64,000 nt of DNA, taken from Didymella arachidicola. Its lineage: Eukaryota; Ascomycota; Dothideomycetes; Pleosporales; Didymellaceae. The position numbers and the translations under genes were made by a program. The notes under the pieces were generated by a model. That model saw only the letters and a program-made list of their open reading frames with translations. It was not told the origin of the DNA and searched no databases. The stretch covers positions 1,984,001 to 2,048,000 of the forward strand of contig CM049989.1 in assembly GCA_016630955.3 (NCBI GenBank), written 5' to 3'. Each line of letters begins with the position of its first letter. Position 1 is the first letter of the stretch. Below, one piece after another: positions 44,038-54,644 of the stretch.

Positions 44038-44764
44038 CTATCTATGCTGATTATCTAGCCACTTCACCAGCTTTCCAATTGCACCCGATCGCAGTGTCTG
44101 TTCGCAGGTCTGACTTGAGGCATGCTGAAGCAATCCTGAAAGCGTCGAAAAGTCACTATCACAGCCTGGACACTCGAACGGGAAAACTGTGTCTGTATAC
44201 AATTCTTCAAGATCCTCGCCGTCAAGCATATCCGTGCGGTAGTCTTCGTCGATATATTTGTGCGACTGATAGGACTGAGCTGCGGTCATGTTCAGGTCTT
44301 GGGAAGTGAGATCTGAAGTACAGCCTCCATTCTCGATATGCAGAATCATATAAGGATAGGTCTTGAATTTCCGATAGCACCCGTAGCACTCAAAGTTGCG
44401 GTCCAAGTGGGTTATCTTGTGCTTTTGATGACATTAGCATATTGACATGACCGGTACGGAGCCGACCTACATGGGCAAGATTGCTCGCGTTATTAAAGTG
44501 ACCTTCACAGTCAGAACAGACGTTCTCCTCCTCGAGATGTTCTAGGTATTCTCTGCATTTTGGATCCCAAATCTTCCCGTCGCCATCATCGCACCCCTGA
44601 CATACTGTTTGGTGCTTGGTCGAGCGGTGATGTATGAGCAGGTCATCCCATGAGCGCCCATCGAAATTGCATACAGAGCATCGATGGTGGTTGCTTGAGT
44701 CATCGAGATGTTGCGTAAGGGCGTGACTACTTGAGAAATGTCTCTCACACCGTTTGCAGTACAT
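44038..44764 (-). CDS. Multi-C2H2 zinc-finger protein
   Basis: Two exons on the minus strand: 44471-44764 and 44038-44415, intron 44416-44470 (GTAGGT...CAAG), phase 0, 223 residues. It carries about six C-x2-C units: CKRCERHFSSSHALTQHLDD, CSVCNFDGRSWDDLLIHH, CQGCDDGDG, CSDCEGHFNNASNLAH, CYGCYRKFKTYPYMILHIEN and CPGCDSDFSTLSGLLQHASS. Several lack the last His and use Cys or nothing. The intron lies inside the fourth finger. The SSSHALTQH and STLSGLLQH words resemble the fingers of the neighbour, so the two may be old tandem relatives. Function unknown. Confidence 0.75.
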
Positions 44765-45580
44765 GTTTTGAGAATTGTCTTGAAGTCCAATCTGGTACAG
44801 TTTCCACACTACACGGTCATACTATAATATAAGAATGACAGTGAGTGTGCACTCGGTTTTCAAGGATGCAGTGAGGGGCAAGAAAGCGGGATCAATGCAG
44901 GTGACCGTCACAACGTCCAATCACTGAGCCGTGATTGGCGCTAGACCCTAGTCGATTTACCAAGAAGCTGTTATACAGCAAAACAGTACGTGGCTCGAAT
45001 AATCAATCTGAACGGTAAGCCATGTTGGGACACGATGTTCTTCCGATGACCTGCCTTGTATAACATTCCGATGCAGCCTTCGGGTTCGAGAATCTAGTCA
45101 TATTGTTTGCACAAAGCCTTTCACCACTGATGCAAACAACGGTGCGGCTAAAGATAGGTGTGTAAAAATTGTGCCTCCAAAATTCGCTCACAATACTCAA
45201 CAAGAATAGCAATACTGACAAACTATGAAGGTAGACATGTTAGGATATATTGGGAAAGATAAGCACGCCCATGAATGTACGCGCCGCGGCTGCAGGTGCA
45301 GCTGCACCGCGTCGAAGATTGAGCAACATCACAGCCTTGCCACGCCCCACCCAAACGAGAGCGAGAACGTATAGACTAGTGGCTCGTGTGTGAATTAGAC
45401 CCAAAAGCGCAACCGCATAAGGCATCGAAGGATCGTGTGCGGGGTTCCAGCGGCTATGTGGTTTGATCATGCATATCTACGTGTCTGCGCATACGCAGAA
45501 ATCCTTTGACGACGTGTTCTGTTACAAGATGCGTTCAGGTATAGCCGCTCCAGGTTACTGCGCTGGAGATCTAAGCATCG
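44765..45580. other. Intergenic; no gene seen
   Basis: Divergent promoter between the zinc-finger gene and the BTB pseudogene. Nothing coding recognised. Confidence 0.5.
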
Positions 45581-45793
45581 ATGTATGATCATTCTCCACA
45601 TATAAAGGCTCAGTACATCTATGTTCGGGATCATCACTTTACGTGTCGCATCATTCGCACCCATCGCGATAGCAAAGAAGAGAGCGAGCAAAGCGAGCAA
45701 AACAAACAAGACGGCTTCGATTCGTCCGAAGATCAGGTAAGTTATGATTTGTCTGGGACTTGGTAATCACGAAGCTGATGATCTCAGCTTATA

Positions 45794-47148
45794 CAGTCGG
45801 GTGCCAAAAGTCTGTTCGCACGGGCGCACGAGCCACTACACCAACATTGCGAGCTCAACTTTGAAGTAGAATAACCCCACACAACGTAGACAAATTTAGA
45901 CAATTTAAGTAATAAATAAATCGCAATACACTTAATATCAAGTCTGATATCCCTTTGCTTATCTTACAGCGTCTAGGCGTCGTGGCATTGACGTAATCAG
46001 TCGGCGGATAAGTGAGTCGGGTATTGCAGCCCATGCCTCGTGCAAACCCAATTCAAATGCCTCCCAGTTAGCTTGAGAGCCGCTTATATAGTCAAACTCG
46101 GGGTGAAGCTTATGAAGCTTCTGCTTGAGCGCCCACCAGAGGTGTTCAATTGGGTTAAGGTCTGGAGAATATGGTGGCCAGTCAACTGTGGCAACCCCGT
46201 GAATCTCTAACCATTCCGTACAGGCACGCGCAGTATGGATAAGTGCATTATCCTGCATAAACCACTCGCCGGGCCTGTAGTAGGGCAGGAGCCCTTCTTC
46301 CAATGCCCACAGGTAGCTTTGAGCCGTATACCCACGCCGTGCAGCTGCCTCGCCCCTAGTCATAATCACTAGAGGACTACGCCAAACTCGACCCCCCGGA
46401 GTCAACGATATCGACGCCCACACCATACGAGCAGGTTGGCGAGCAGTATTCACCTCCTCCACCATCTCGTGAGACCATTTCTCCTCTGGTAATCGCCATA
46501 CCCATGTGGTGTTGTGGCCAGATCCACGAGCAACGCTGCACTCGTCGCTAAACCTAAAGACTTGCCTGCCCCAGTTGAACCCCTGCCACGCATGAGCAAG
46601 AGCTAGACGAGATTTAGCTGTAAGCGTACTAATTTTTGGTCTACGCTTTGCTCTGAACTTGCGTAGGCCTTCATTGGCTAAGGCGCGTTGAACAGTACGA
46701 CGTGATACTAGTGGGTGGGTGGCCCCGACGTCTCGTAGGCCGGCTTCCTCCATGAGCTTGGAGTACTCTATTTGAGGGTTTTTGCGAGCACAACGTCGTA
46801 GCCGGCGATGATCTCTACTAGTCAAAATAGGTGGCCGGCCTGTTCTTGCTTGCGACGTGGTGCTGGAGGTGGCTTTCCATCGAGCAACTGTTTTCTGCAC
46901 GCAGCGTTGGGTGCAGGAAAGTGCTTCTGCAACTTTAGACGTTGACACACCAGCTTCAACCTGCGCTAAGCAATAGACTCGCTGCGCCTCTGATAATTCA
47001 CCCCGCGCATACGATTGCCCGAAATTTCAGTGCTAAAAGACCTCATCTGGATGGAATATTATAGTGTTAAAGAAGGTGCTGCTCTAGAGGATTGTAGGGT
47101 AGTTATGGCCCGTGCGTTTCGGGCGAACAGACTTTTGGCTAAGTACTG
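45794..47148 (-). mobile_element. Tc1/mariner element
   Basis: 1,355 bp flanked by TA (45792-45793 and 47149-47150). Ends begin CAGT and form imperfect inverted repeats of about 41 bp (45794-45834 and 47107-47148) sharing the core CCAAAAGTCTGTTCGC. It contains one transposase frame on the minus strand. It is inserted four bases into exon 2 of the BTB gene. Confidence 0.9.
45959..47027 (-). pseudogene. Tc1-type DDE transposase lacking an in-frame start
   Basis: Open frame of about 355 codons on the minus strand. Parts in order: ARGELSEAQRVYCLAQ and STSKVAEALSCTQRCVQKTV (first HTH), RTGRPPILTSRDHRRLRR (GRPR-like hook), second HTH to about residue 130, then the DDE_3 core with D in FRFSDECSV, D in WFMQDNALIHTA and E in YSPDLNPIEHLWWAL, the DD34E pattern of Tc1 elements. 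No in-frame ATG precedes the first HTH; an ATG at 47011 is one base out of frame with ARGELSE, as if one G after ATG was lost. Otherwise it is intact, so it was probably inactivated recently. Confidence 0.75.
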
Positions 47149-48780
47149 TATAAGAGCTTGCCGATTGCTGTGTACTTTGGCGTTGACCGTCAAAAATACC
47201 ATATTCAAGGAGCTCTGCTGAAACAGCTTGAGAACATTCCCAAACCAAGTCCTTGGACGTCTGAATTGATTTTTGAGGATGTAGACGCTCACACAGGTCA
47301 TGTTCTAATCCATTTCTTACACACTGGTGTTTACCAGACGCTGGACGAGACGAGGGAAGAGAGCGTAGAGGTCGACGAAACGGGGGTCGCTATTGACGAG
47401 TTTCAGAAAGCTGTGCGAGCTTTCGAAGCTGCCAGAAAGTACGGATCGCCAGGCTTACAGCAATTAGCACAAGCTGAGATGGAACGATGCGGTGCAGACA
47501 TGGACCTTCGCTATGCTGTACGAGCAGTCAGTGAAGACTCTATTGCCAAATATCTGAACGAGAATACTTGGCTCCAAGACTTCATGTCTCGGAAAGCTGA
47601 GATGGCCTTCAAGCTGAATGCTGAGATCTTTATCGAGCCAGAATTTTTTGAACGAATTTCGAGTCACACATTGACGAAAGTTTTGGCCCGAAAAGTAGTC
47701 AGCCTATATAACGATAAGATCTCGGGCTTACAGAAGAGAGATTTGGCTGATGGAACCTCTTGATCATTTGGCTATCGCGCTTCTACCTCCTCTTGGGGCA
47801 ATTGGGTCAATCCTTATACGCAACAGACGACTACCAAATGCTGCGGTCCCGAGGCACAAGCCTGTTCTGCGTCTGCTGAGAAGCCGGGGACTTTAGATGA
47901 CTTAAGCGCTACCAGGGTTCCTCCAAATTTTAGTGACGGCAAACTATCCTCTCCCGAAGTTGATGAAACAAAGATCACAGCGCCTCCCATTGAGGAGAAT
48001 GATGATTCAGAGAAGGCGGCAAAGGTGCCAGAAATTGCGGGTCACACCGATGATGCGATGAAGATCGAAACACCAGAACCTGATCCGGTTCATATGATTC
48101 ACATCTCCGTGCAACCGGAGGCCGTCAATACTGTTACAAAAATGAGTGGCGCTGGAGTTGAGCAAAAGCAAGACATTTCTGGACGGAATGACTTGGGTCT
48201 TGGGCAGATTCCCTCCAAAAAGAAAAAGAAGAAGGGGAAGAAAGTTGATCATTGGTTCGTTAAACCTGTGCCAGCTACAGATGAAGTAGATCCAGCACCC
48301 GAGCAGGCTACTAAACCGCAACCATCTGAGTTGCCGACAGAGTCTGCGCCCATCGATGAACTGTCATCTGCGGAACAAGAACAAAACAGCTGGGGTGGGG
48401 AATGGGGTCTAGACATTTGGAAGAAAAAGAGGGGAAAAGGATTTGCCACATACGAACCAGCTACTGCAGAGCCAAAGCCAGCTATTGCAGAATCAGAGCC
48501 AGCTCTCGATTCAGACTTGATAGTACCAAACGCAATGGCTGAGGATGTAGACGATGTCACACCCAGAGTGCAGTCAACAATAAGACCAGGAGGTGATGAT
48601 TGCCTCCAGCGTCTTACAGATCTCCTCGGGGGTGATGGGTGGCAAGACTGCGAGCCCTGTCAGGCACATGTACGTGCGATGGCTGCTATGGGTTGTTTTC
48701 GAAATGTTGTGCGGGTCATGTGAGGCGGGGTTATCGATGACGCTAGATCTAATTTGTTAGCGAAACGTATACAAACAGTA

Positions 48781-50614
48781 ACGCTTTGTACGGCTGAATG
48801 GCGCACCCTACTGAAATGGCGCGCTTTGTCGCACATTCACCTTTGCACCTTAATATCCCAACACTACAATAAGCAATTCAGGCGTGCGATGGCTTAGATT
48901 AATCCTCTATCTCTGCTACATCTTTCTAGCAGGTGCCCTTGTTGTGCCCGGTCTTGCCGCACGTCTTACAGCGACGTTTATTTTTACTGCTGCTACCTAC
49001 CTGCGCACCACCTTCTTGTGCCTCAGCCTTAGCGTCTATCTCCTTTAGTATTTCCTCTGCCTCTGCCTGCGAGAGAGTCCCGCCTTCCTGAATCCGCTTC
49101 TTTTTGCGCTTCTTACGCTCAGAAGCAGCCTCATTTACCTGCTCAAGCTTAGCTATCCTTGCCTCAAGCAGCGTGTGCGAATGGTCCCTCTTTACAGACC
49201 CCCTTTTGACCTGCAGAACCATCTTAATAATTAAGTTAGGAGAGGAACTCTTATGTTCCCTTATCCTCTTGATTATTAGCGTTGTCTGGCTGTCAATTTC
49301 AATCGCGTTGGTTAGTGTTTTAGGTTGCCAGTTAGTAGGCCCTGGTAGAGGCGGTGTTAGCGTGCGAGGCTTGACTTTAAGCCTTGACAGCACCACCTCT
49401 AGGTTAAGTAGAACTAAGTCAGTTGCTTTAAAGCTTGATATAATGTTGCTCTTTGATATAGCCTTGTCATATACTGGTTGAAACGTTGCTAAGAAGGTCT
49501 TTTTGTCCACATGGGTGATGTGACTGTCTGCCAAGCTTTTGATTTCCTTCTTATACGCCTGCTTTAGCGGGGCAAAACACCCAACGTCAAGTGGCTGCAG
49601 GATGTGAGAGGCGTGCGGAGGCATGCAGAGAGCAATAATCTTGCTTTCCTCGCAGAGGTTTTGGAATTCGAGTGACTTATGGCTCTCGTGGCCATCAATA
49701 ATCAGCAGCCGATGGCTACCTACAGTAGCAGCCTCTGTATGCTGGATAAAGTGCTTTAGCCAGGCAAGGCCAAGCTCATTCGAGGTCCAGCCATTCTTGC
49801 TAACCCTAATCCTCTAATCCTTTAGGTTGTTAACGTACCAGGCCTTGTCGTGGTGCTTTGCTTTGAGGATAAAGAAGGGTGGGATAGACCAGCCCATCGC
49901 GTTGATACAAGCGATCAGAGTTATCCACTCACGATCGCCAGGCTGGACGCTGAGTGGTGCAAGACGTCTCTCAGAAGCAGTTACTACCTTAACTGACCCT
50001 CCAACGCCTATCTAGAACCCAGTCTCGTCAAAGTTGTAGGTATCTTGGTCTAGGATGCCGTACTTGGCTTTGACATTGCGTACAAGGTCAAACCAGGGAC
50101 TGATAATAGCTGGATCGCTGCACAGGACTCTCCGGTAATCCCTTGGTCTAGAAATCTGAGACTTGATCTCAGGTTTCTGTCTGATAAACCGGTAGACCCA
50201 GTGTTCTCCAACCTTGCCTGCACTGCGAGCAGCCAGCAGTTGATCAGCCATCTCTCGCACGTAGGCAAGCGTAGGGCCAAAGCCTCGCGCGTCAAGCTTC
50301 CTTATGTATTGAATAAGCACCTCCTCTTCTTGCCTTGTAAGCTTACACGCGTCAGGGTGGACAACGCGTTGAGAAGCTGGTTTGGCGCGTTGCCTTCGAA
50401 GGGTAGTTTCAGGCACGTTGTAGACAGCAGCAGCGCGTCGCTGGCTTAGATTCGCGTTTGATTTTATAGCTTTGATAGCAAGGTCAATTCTCTCTCCACG
50501 AGGAAGCAATTCAAGATTAATTTGTTGCGACATTGTTGGTGGTGGTTAAAAGTAGTGAGGTCTTGGCAAGGTGCGCCATTTCAGTGGGGTGCGCCATTCA
50601 GCCGTACAAAGCGT
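48781..50614 (-). mobile_element. Fot1/pogo transposon with amber stops (element B)
   Basis: 1,834 bp flanked by TA (48779-48780 and 50615-50616). TIRs of 42 bp differ at one base, a C on the right and T on the left in a CpA context. Each TIR carries CTGAATGGCGC and CTGAAATGGCGC as a near direct repeat. It lies 57 bp after the BTB pseudogene stop. Its transposase is on the minus strand. Confidence 0.93.
48899..50533 (-). pseudogene. Pogo transposase (element B) with three TAG codons
   Basis: One frame of 544 codons from ATG 50533 to TAA 48899 on the minus strand, without any frameshift. TAG codons occur at 50012-50014 (after NFDETGF), 49814-49816 (between NLKD and RIRVSKNGW) and 48926-48928 (after the zinc knuckle CKTCGKTGHNKGTC). 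By comparison with element A these stand for Gln/other, Trp and Gln. Domains match element A: psq HTH (AAAVYNVPETTLRRQRA), Tc5-type HTH, DDE core (YNFDET, LLIIDGHESHKS, LQPLDVGCFAPLK), coiled coil and CCHC knuckle. Confidence 0.88.
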
Positions 50615-50926
50615 TATCACAATACATTGTATATACCTCCATATTCTCCGAAGAAGCTCGGATAGCTGTTTATAGAGTATCGCGATACTTTTCTGGTGTT
50701 GTAGTTGCCATGAAGCGTAAATTGAGCCGGAATAACGTTCGCCCGGCGAGCAAGCCTGCGAAACGTCAGCGGAAAGCCACTCAGCCATTCGATCAAGGTG
50801 AAAACACCACACATAGCGAGAACTCGATTTTGGAATTCACTCGTATTTTCGTGCTCAAACGGTCGCTCTTGACGCCAATTGACTAGCCAGCACCCAGCCG
50901 CAGCAGCCCACTGCGTCTGACGTGCC
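50615..50926. other. Spacer, possibly LINE 5' region
   Basis: About 310 bp between element B and the LINE ORF1. It may be 5' UTR of the LINE; no independent signal. Confidence 0.4.
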
Positions 50927-52513
50927 ATGGCGACACCGTGGCCTCAGCAGCCCACGTGGCCCACCCCATTCCGCGAGCACGCTACACGCCTCAGCACCTA
51001 CCTTCAGGACGCGCTGGCCTGTATCGATCGCACGCAAAGCCAGCCTGTGCCAGCAGACCTCGTCAAGGTCATTATACACGGCACGCTGACGTTTCTACTG
51101 AAAGTGCAACACGCGCCTGACCTTAGCACGGTGTGCGACGCGCTTAGCATCCTGCAAACTGAGGCCAAGGCGTCCTCCGACAACACCACGCGAATGCTTG
51201 ATGCTGTCAAGCAGGAACTCAAGACTGAAATAAAGAACACCGCCAATACTGTCCACGCAATCGCCATAAACGTACAACAAAACATAAGGAACGGAGAGGA
51301 AGCTAGGACTGCAGCCAAGGAGGCGGTAGAGGTAGGTAAGGCCAATCTGCAGATGGCAAGACAGATCAAAAACGCAGGACCACAGACTGGTGGCGTGCTC
51401 AGCTACGCTGCGATGGCGGCGAGGGGCGCACCGCTAGCAAGTACAGCGAATACACAAGTTCCTAGAATGGCTCCTATGCAGACGCAGCGTGAAGTCGTCG
51501 TGACCATCAGAGACCCCAGTACAGTGCTCAGCCTGCGGGCCATGAACCCGCGCAACCTTAACGCGCATGTAGAGCGCGCCATCGCGCAAAGCGGAAACAA
51601 AAATATTAACAGCATTAAGGTGCTCTCTTTAAACTAGCTAAGAAGCGGCAACCTTAGCATCAGAACAGCAACTAACAAAGAAGTAGAAGCACTAAAGCAG
51701 TTTGCTGACAACTGGGTCCACCGCATCGGCAACAGGGCCACCTTGCAGATCACAACCTACGGCATTATCGCACACGGCATGCGCACCAGCACAATAGACA
51801 TGGACAGGTTTGAGGAGACGAGGGATCAGCTACTGCTGGACAACAAGCCGTTCATCCCACAGGCAGAGATCAAGTACGTCGGGTAGCTGACACGCAACGC
51901 ACCCACGAAAGCCGCCTCCAGCGTCATCATAGAGTTCAGCAAGGCAGAGGACGCCAACAAGATTATTAACGAGGGCCTTATCTGGCAGGGCGAGGTCTTC
52001 TAGTGCGAGCGGTATGAGCGGCAGTGCTGAGTAAAGCAGTGCTTCAAGTGCCAACACTACGGCCACATAGGAACCCAGTGCAAGGCAACAATCGCATGTG
52101 GCTACTGCGCGCAACAACACGAGAGCAGGGACTTTCCGTCCAAGCTCGAGCGGAACATACCCAGGAAGTGTGCCGCCTGCCGAGGCGAGCACGAAGCGTG
52201 GAGCTACTAGTGCCCTACCAGGAAGGAGGAGAGGGCAAAAGCAAGGGCTGCATACAACGTACGCCTATACTACCACCTAGTCGCGGAGACACCAAGGAAC
52301 AACATCCCACTGGAGACACCGGCGGCTACTGTCCGAAGGAGCAGACCGGCCCAGGGCCCTGCATCAACGCAGCCGGCGCCGATCACCAGGAACCGATCAC
52401 AGACTAGACGAGGACAGAAGAGGACTAACGCAGGCACAAGCGTCGACTTAGCAGAGCAACAGAACCCCTTAACACAAGCAAGCGGCAGTCAAAGGCCGCA
52501 GAGGCACATCATA
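50927..52513 (+). pseudogene. Non-LTR retrotransposon (Tad-like) ORF1 fragment
   Basis: One uninterrupted frame of about 528 codons apart from nonsense codons: TAG at 51635, 51884, 52001 and 52208, TGA at 52028. The first third is helical and polar (DALACIDRTQ.., SSDNTTRMLDAVKQELKTEI K). A later segment has gag-type CCHC knuckles: CFKCQHYGHIGTQC, CGYCAQQHESRDF (last Cys lost) and CAACRGEHEAW. This is the ORF1 architecture of fungal I/Tad-clade LINEs. No reverse transcriptase follows. The 3' end abuts element C; past that element the same frame continues only IALSG-stop, so C may be inserted just before the ORF1 stop. Confidence 0.75.
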
Positions 52514-54644
52514 CCGTGTCCGTGCACTCAATGCACGCCGTCAGTCAATGCACGCGATCGCGATTTCGTCCCAACTTCGCACCCCCCACAACTCAACGCC
52601 ACGATGACTATGGAAGAAGCCCTTGCAGAGCTAGATGCTCTTAACTCTAGCGAAGAAGTTTGCTACGCGACAATAGCTAAAAAGCATAGTGTTAATCGCT
52701 CAACGTTGTCGCGCAAGCACCGAGGTGTCAGCGGGTCGCGTGCAGAGGCAGGTTTAGCACGTCGCAATCTTCAACCAGAACAGGAGGCAGAGCTTGTGAC
52801 GTATCTGGAGGGATTGACAGAGCAAAAGTTACCTCCTACAAGAGAGATGGTGCAGAATTACGCGTCTGATATCGCTGGACACCCTGTCTCCGAGAGCTGG
52901 GTCACACGCTTCCTCCACCGACACCAAGATGAGCTTACATCCCAATGGAGCACTTCTATGGATCGACAACGCCACGCTGCTGACTCTAGTGATAAGTACA
53001 AGGTGTACTTTGAACAGCTAGGCAGCAAAATCAACTTCTACGAAGTGGAGCCTGAGCATACGTACAATATGGATGAGAAAGGCTTCATGGTTGGAGCCGT
53101 TGGCAGACAGAAGAGGATCTTTAGCAGGAGGCTGTTTAAGAAGAAGCAGTTTAAGCAGATGCTGCAGGATGGTAATCGTGAATGGATAAGCTTGTTAGCG
53201 TGTGTATGCGCTGACGGCACAGCGTTGCCGCCAGCTCTCATTTACGCAGCTGACTCAAAGAACATACAAAACACATGGGTAGAGGATGTGAAGGTAGGAG
53301 AACATATGGCCTTCTTTGGAGTATCAGGCAGTGGCTGGTTAAACGATGGGCTTGGTCTTGCCTGGCTCCAGCAGGTGTTTGAGCGCTTCACAACAGCCAA
53401 AGCTCGGAGAAAGTACCGCCTGTTGCTTGTGGATGGCCACGGGAGCCACCTAACAGAAGAGTTTCTGGAGTATTGCCACAGGCATAAGATACTGTTAGGT
53501 ATCTATCCACCTCACAGCACGCACACGCTGCAGCCGCTTGATGTGGTAATGTTTAAGCCTCTCAGCACAGCATACTCAAAGAAGCTGGCAACACGCCTTC
53601 ACAAGCATCAAGGCCTAGTGCCTGTAACTAAAGCTGACTTCTTTAGCCTGTTCTGGGATGCTTGGGCAAGCAGCTTCACTGCAAAGAATATCTTTAGCTC
53701 GTTCAAGGCGACAGGTGTACACCCATTTAACCCCAATGTTATACTCGATCGCTTCACCAACGACGACTCAGACACCTCTAGCAACGCTTCAGAGGAAGCT
53801 CCTACATACGGCGGCGAGGCATGGCAGAAACTGAATACAGTCATAAAACGCGCGTTGAGTAGTGCCTCAGAGAAGGACGCATCTATTGTTCGGCAATCGC
53901 TCCACCACATGGCTATACAGAACACCCTTCTACAGAGCGAAAATGAGGGCCTGCTTGACGCTCTTACTGTTAAGAAAAGGAGAAAGATGAAGGGCAAGTC
54001 TCTAGACCTGCTGCAACACTATGAGTACTGGGGGCCTTCAATGATGTGGACTCCTCGGTCATTCAGGGAAGCCAAGACCCGCATGAGGCTTGCAAGGGAG
54101 GAGCGAGAGGCAGACGAGAAGGAGAAAGCTGACATGAGGGAGCTTGCTAAGGCTAATAAGCTATACAATGAGAAGATTGCGCAGGAGAAGCGTGATGCGC
54201 GCGCAAGGGAGAAGGAAGAGCGTGACCAGCAGAAGGCTAGGAAGGCTAAGGAAGTCGCTGAACGCAAGGCTGAGAGAGAGCGTCAAAGGCAAGCTCGCAA
54301 CTCTCAAAAAGCTATACGAAAGCCCTCTATAGGCAAGCGCAAGGCTCTAGAGAAAGAAGCACCAAAGAAGAAGCAGAAACGTAGTGCTAGGGATGATGTA
54401 GCTGGTGCCTCGCGCATAGCGCGTACGCCAACACCTCCACACCAAACCAACACTCGCGGCCGCAAAATCCTTCGGCCAAGAAAGTTTTGGTAAGAAAGTT
54501 TGTTCTATAGGTTGATAGAATGCTCCACTAAGTTATCCTGTAATACAAGCTGTTGTGTGTGGCTCTACAGCCTCAAGTCTCTGTAGCCCGTTTTGGTGAT
54601 GCGCGTGCATTGACTGACGGCGTGCATTGAGTGCACGGACACGG
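52514..54644 (+). mobile_element. Complete pogo-type transposon (element C)
   Basis: 2,131 bp flanked by TA (52512-52513 and 54645-54646). TIRs of 43 bp (52514-52556 and 54602-54644) are identical, each containing TCAATGCACGC twice, 16 bp apart. The transposase is intact and in the same orientation. Perfect TIRs and an intact ORF argue for recent arrival. It differs in sequence from elements A and B. Confidence 0.95.
52604..54493 (+). CDS. Pogo-family DDE transposase (element C), intact
   Basis: 629 residues, single exon. N-terminal psq-like HTH (ATIAKKHSVNRSTLSRKHRG), Tc5-type HTH to about residue 120 (GHPVSESWVTRFLHRHQDEL), then the DDE_1 core: D in YNMDEKGFM, D in LLLVDGHGSHLTEEF and D in HTLQPLDVVMFKPLS. 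A long, highly charged coiled coil (REEREADEKEKADMRELAKA.., EKEERDQQKARKAKEVAERK) follows, then a basic tail (KRKALEKEAPKKKQKR), a likely nuclear localisation signal. It lacks the C-terminal CCHC knuckle of elements A and B. No disruption. Confidence 0.93.
   Translation: MTMEEALAELDALNSSEEVCYATIAKKHSVNRSTLSRKHRGVSGSRAEAGLARRNLQPEQEAELVTYLEGLTEQKLPPTREMVQNYASDIAGHPVSESWVTRFLHRHQDELTSQWSTSMDRQRHAADSSDKYKVYFEQLGSKINFYEVEPEHTYNMDEKGFMVGAVGRQKRIFSRRLFKKKQFKQMLQDGNREWISLLACVCADGTALPPALIYAADSKNIQNTWVEDVKVGEHMAFFGVSGSGWLNDGLGLAWLQQVFERFTTAKARRKYRLLLVDGHGSHLTEEFLEYCHRHKILLGIYPPHSTHTLQPLDVVMFKPLSTAYSKKLATRLHKHQGLVPVTKADFFSLFWDAWASSFTAKNIFSSFKATGVHPFNPNVILDRFTNDDSDTSSNASEEAPTYGGEAWQKLNTVIKRALSSASEKDASIVRQSLHHMAIQNTLLQSENEGLLDALTVKKRRKMKGKSLDLLQHYEYWGPSMMWTPRSFREAKTRMRLAREEREADEKEKADMRELAKANKLYNEKIAQEKRDARAREKEERDQQKARKAKEVAERKAERERQRQARNSQKAIRKPSIGKRKALEKEAPKKKQKRSARDDVAGASRIARTPTPPHQTNTRGRKILRPRKFW

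Larger units (their letters stand above)
45581..48723 (+). pseudogene. BTB/POZ-domain protein gene split by a Tc1 element
   Basis: Exon 1 (45581-45736) ends FDSSEDQ at a GTAAGT donor; its intron ends CTCAG at about 45789. Exon 2 begins CTTA and is cut by the Tc1 element; after it AGAGCTTGCCG continues. Ignoring the element and one TA gives LKSLPIAVYFGVDRQKYHIQ, the start of a BTB fold, followed by FEDVDAHTGHVLIHFLHTGV YQTL. At 47761 a TGA interrupts the frame (DGTS-stop-SFGYRAS), yet the same frame stays open for another 320 codons to TGA at 48721, with Lys-rich and acidic segments and a C-terminal CLQRLTDLLGGDGWQDCEPC. BTB proteins of this fungal type usually have the domain N-terminal and a disordered tail. 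Two independent lesions make it non-functional; exon 1 start is uncertain. Confidence 0.75.
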
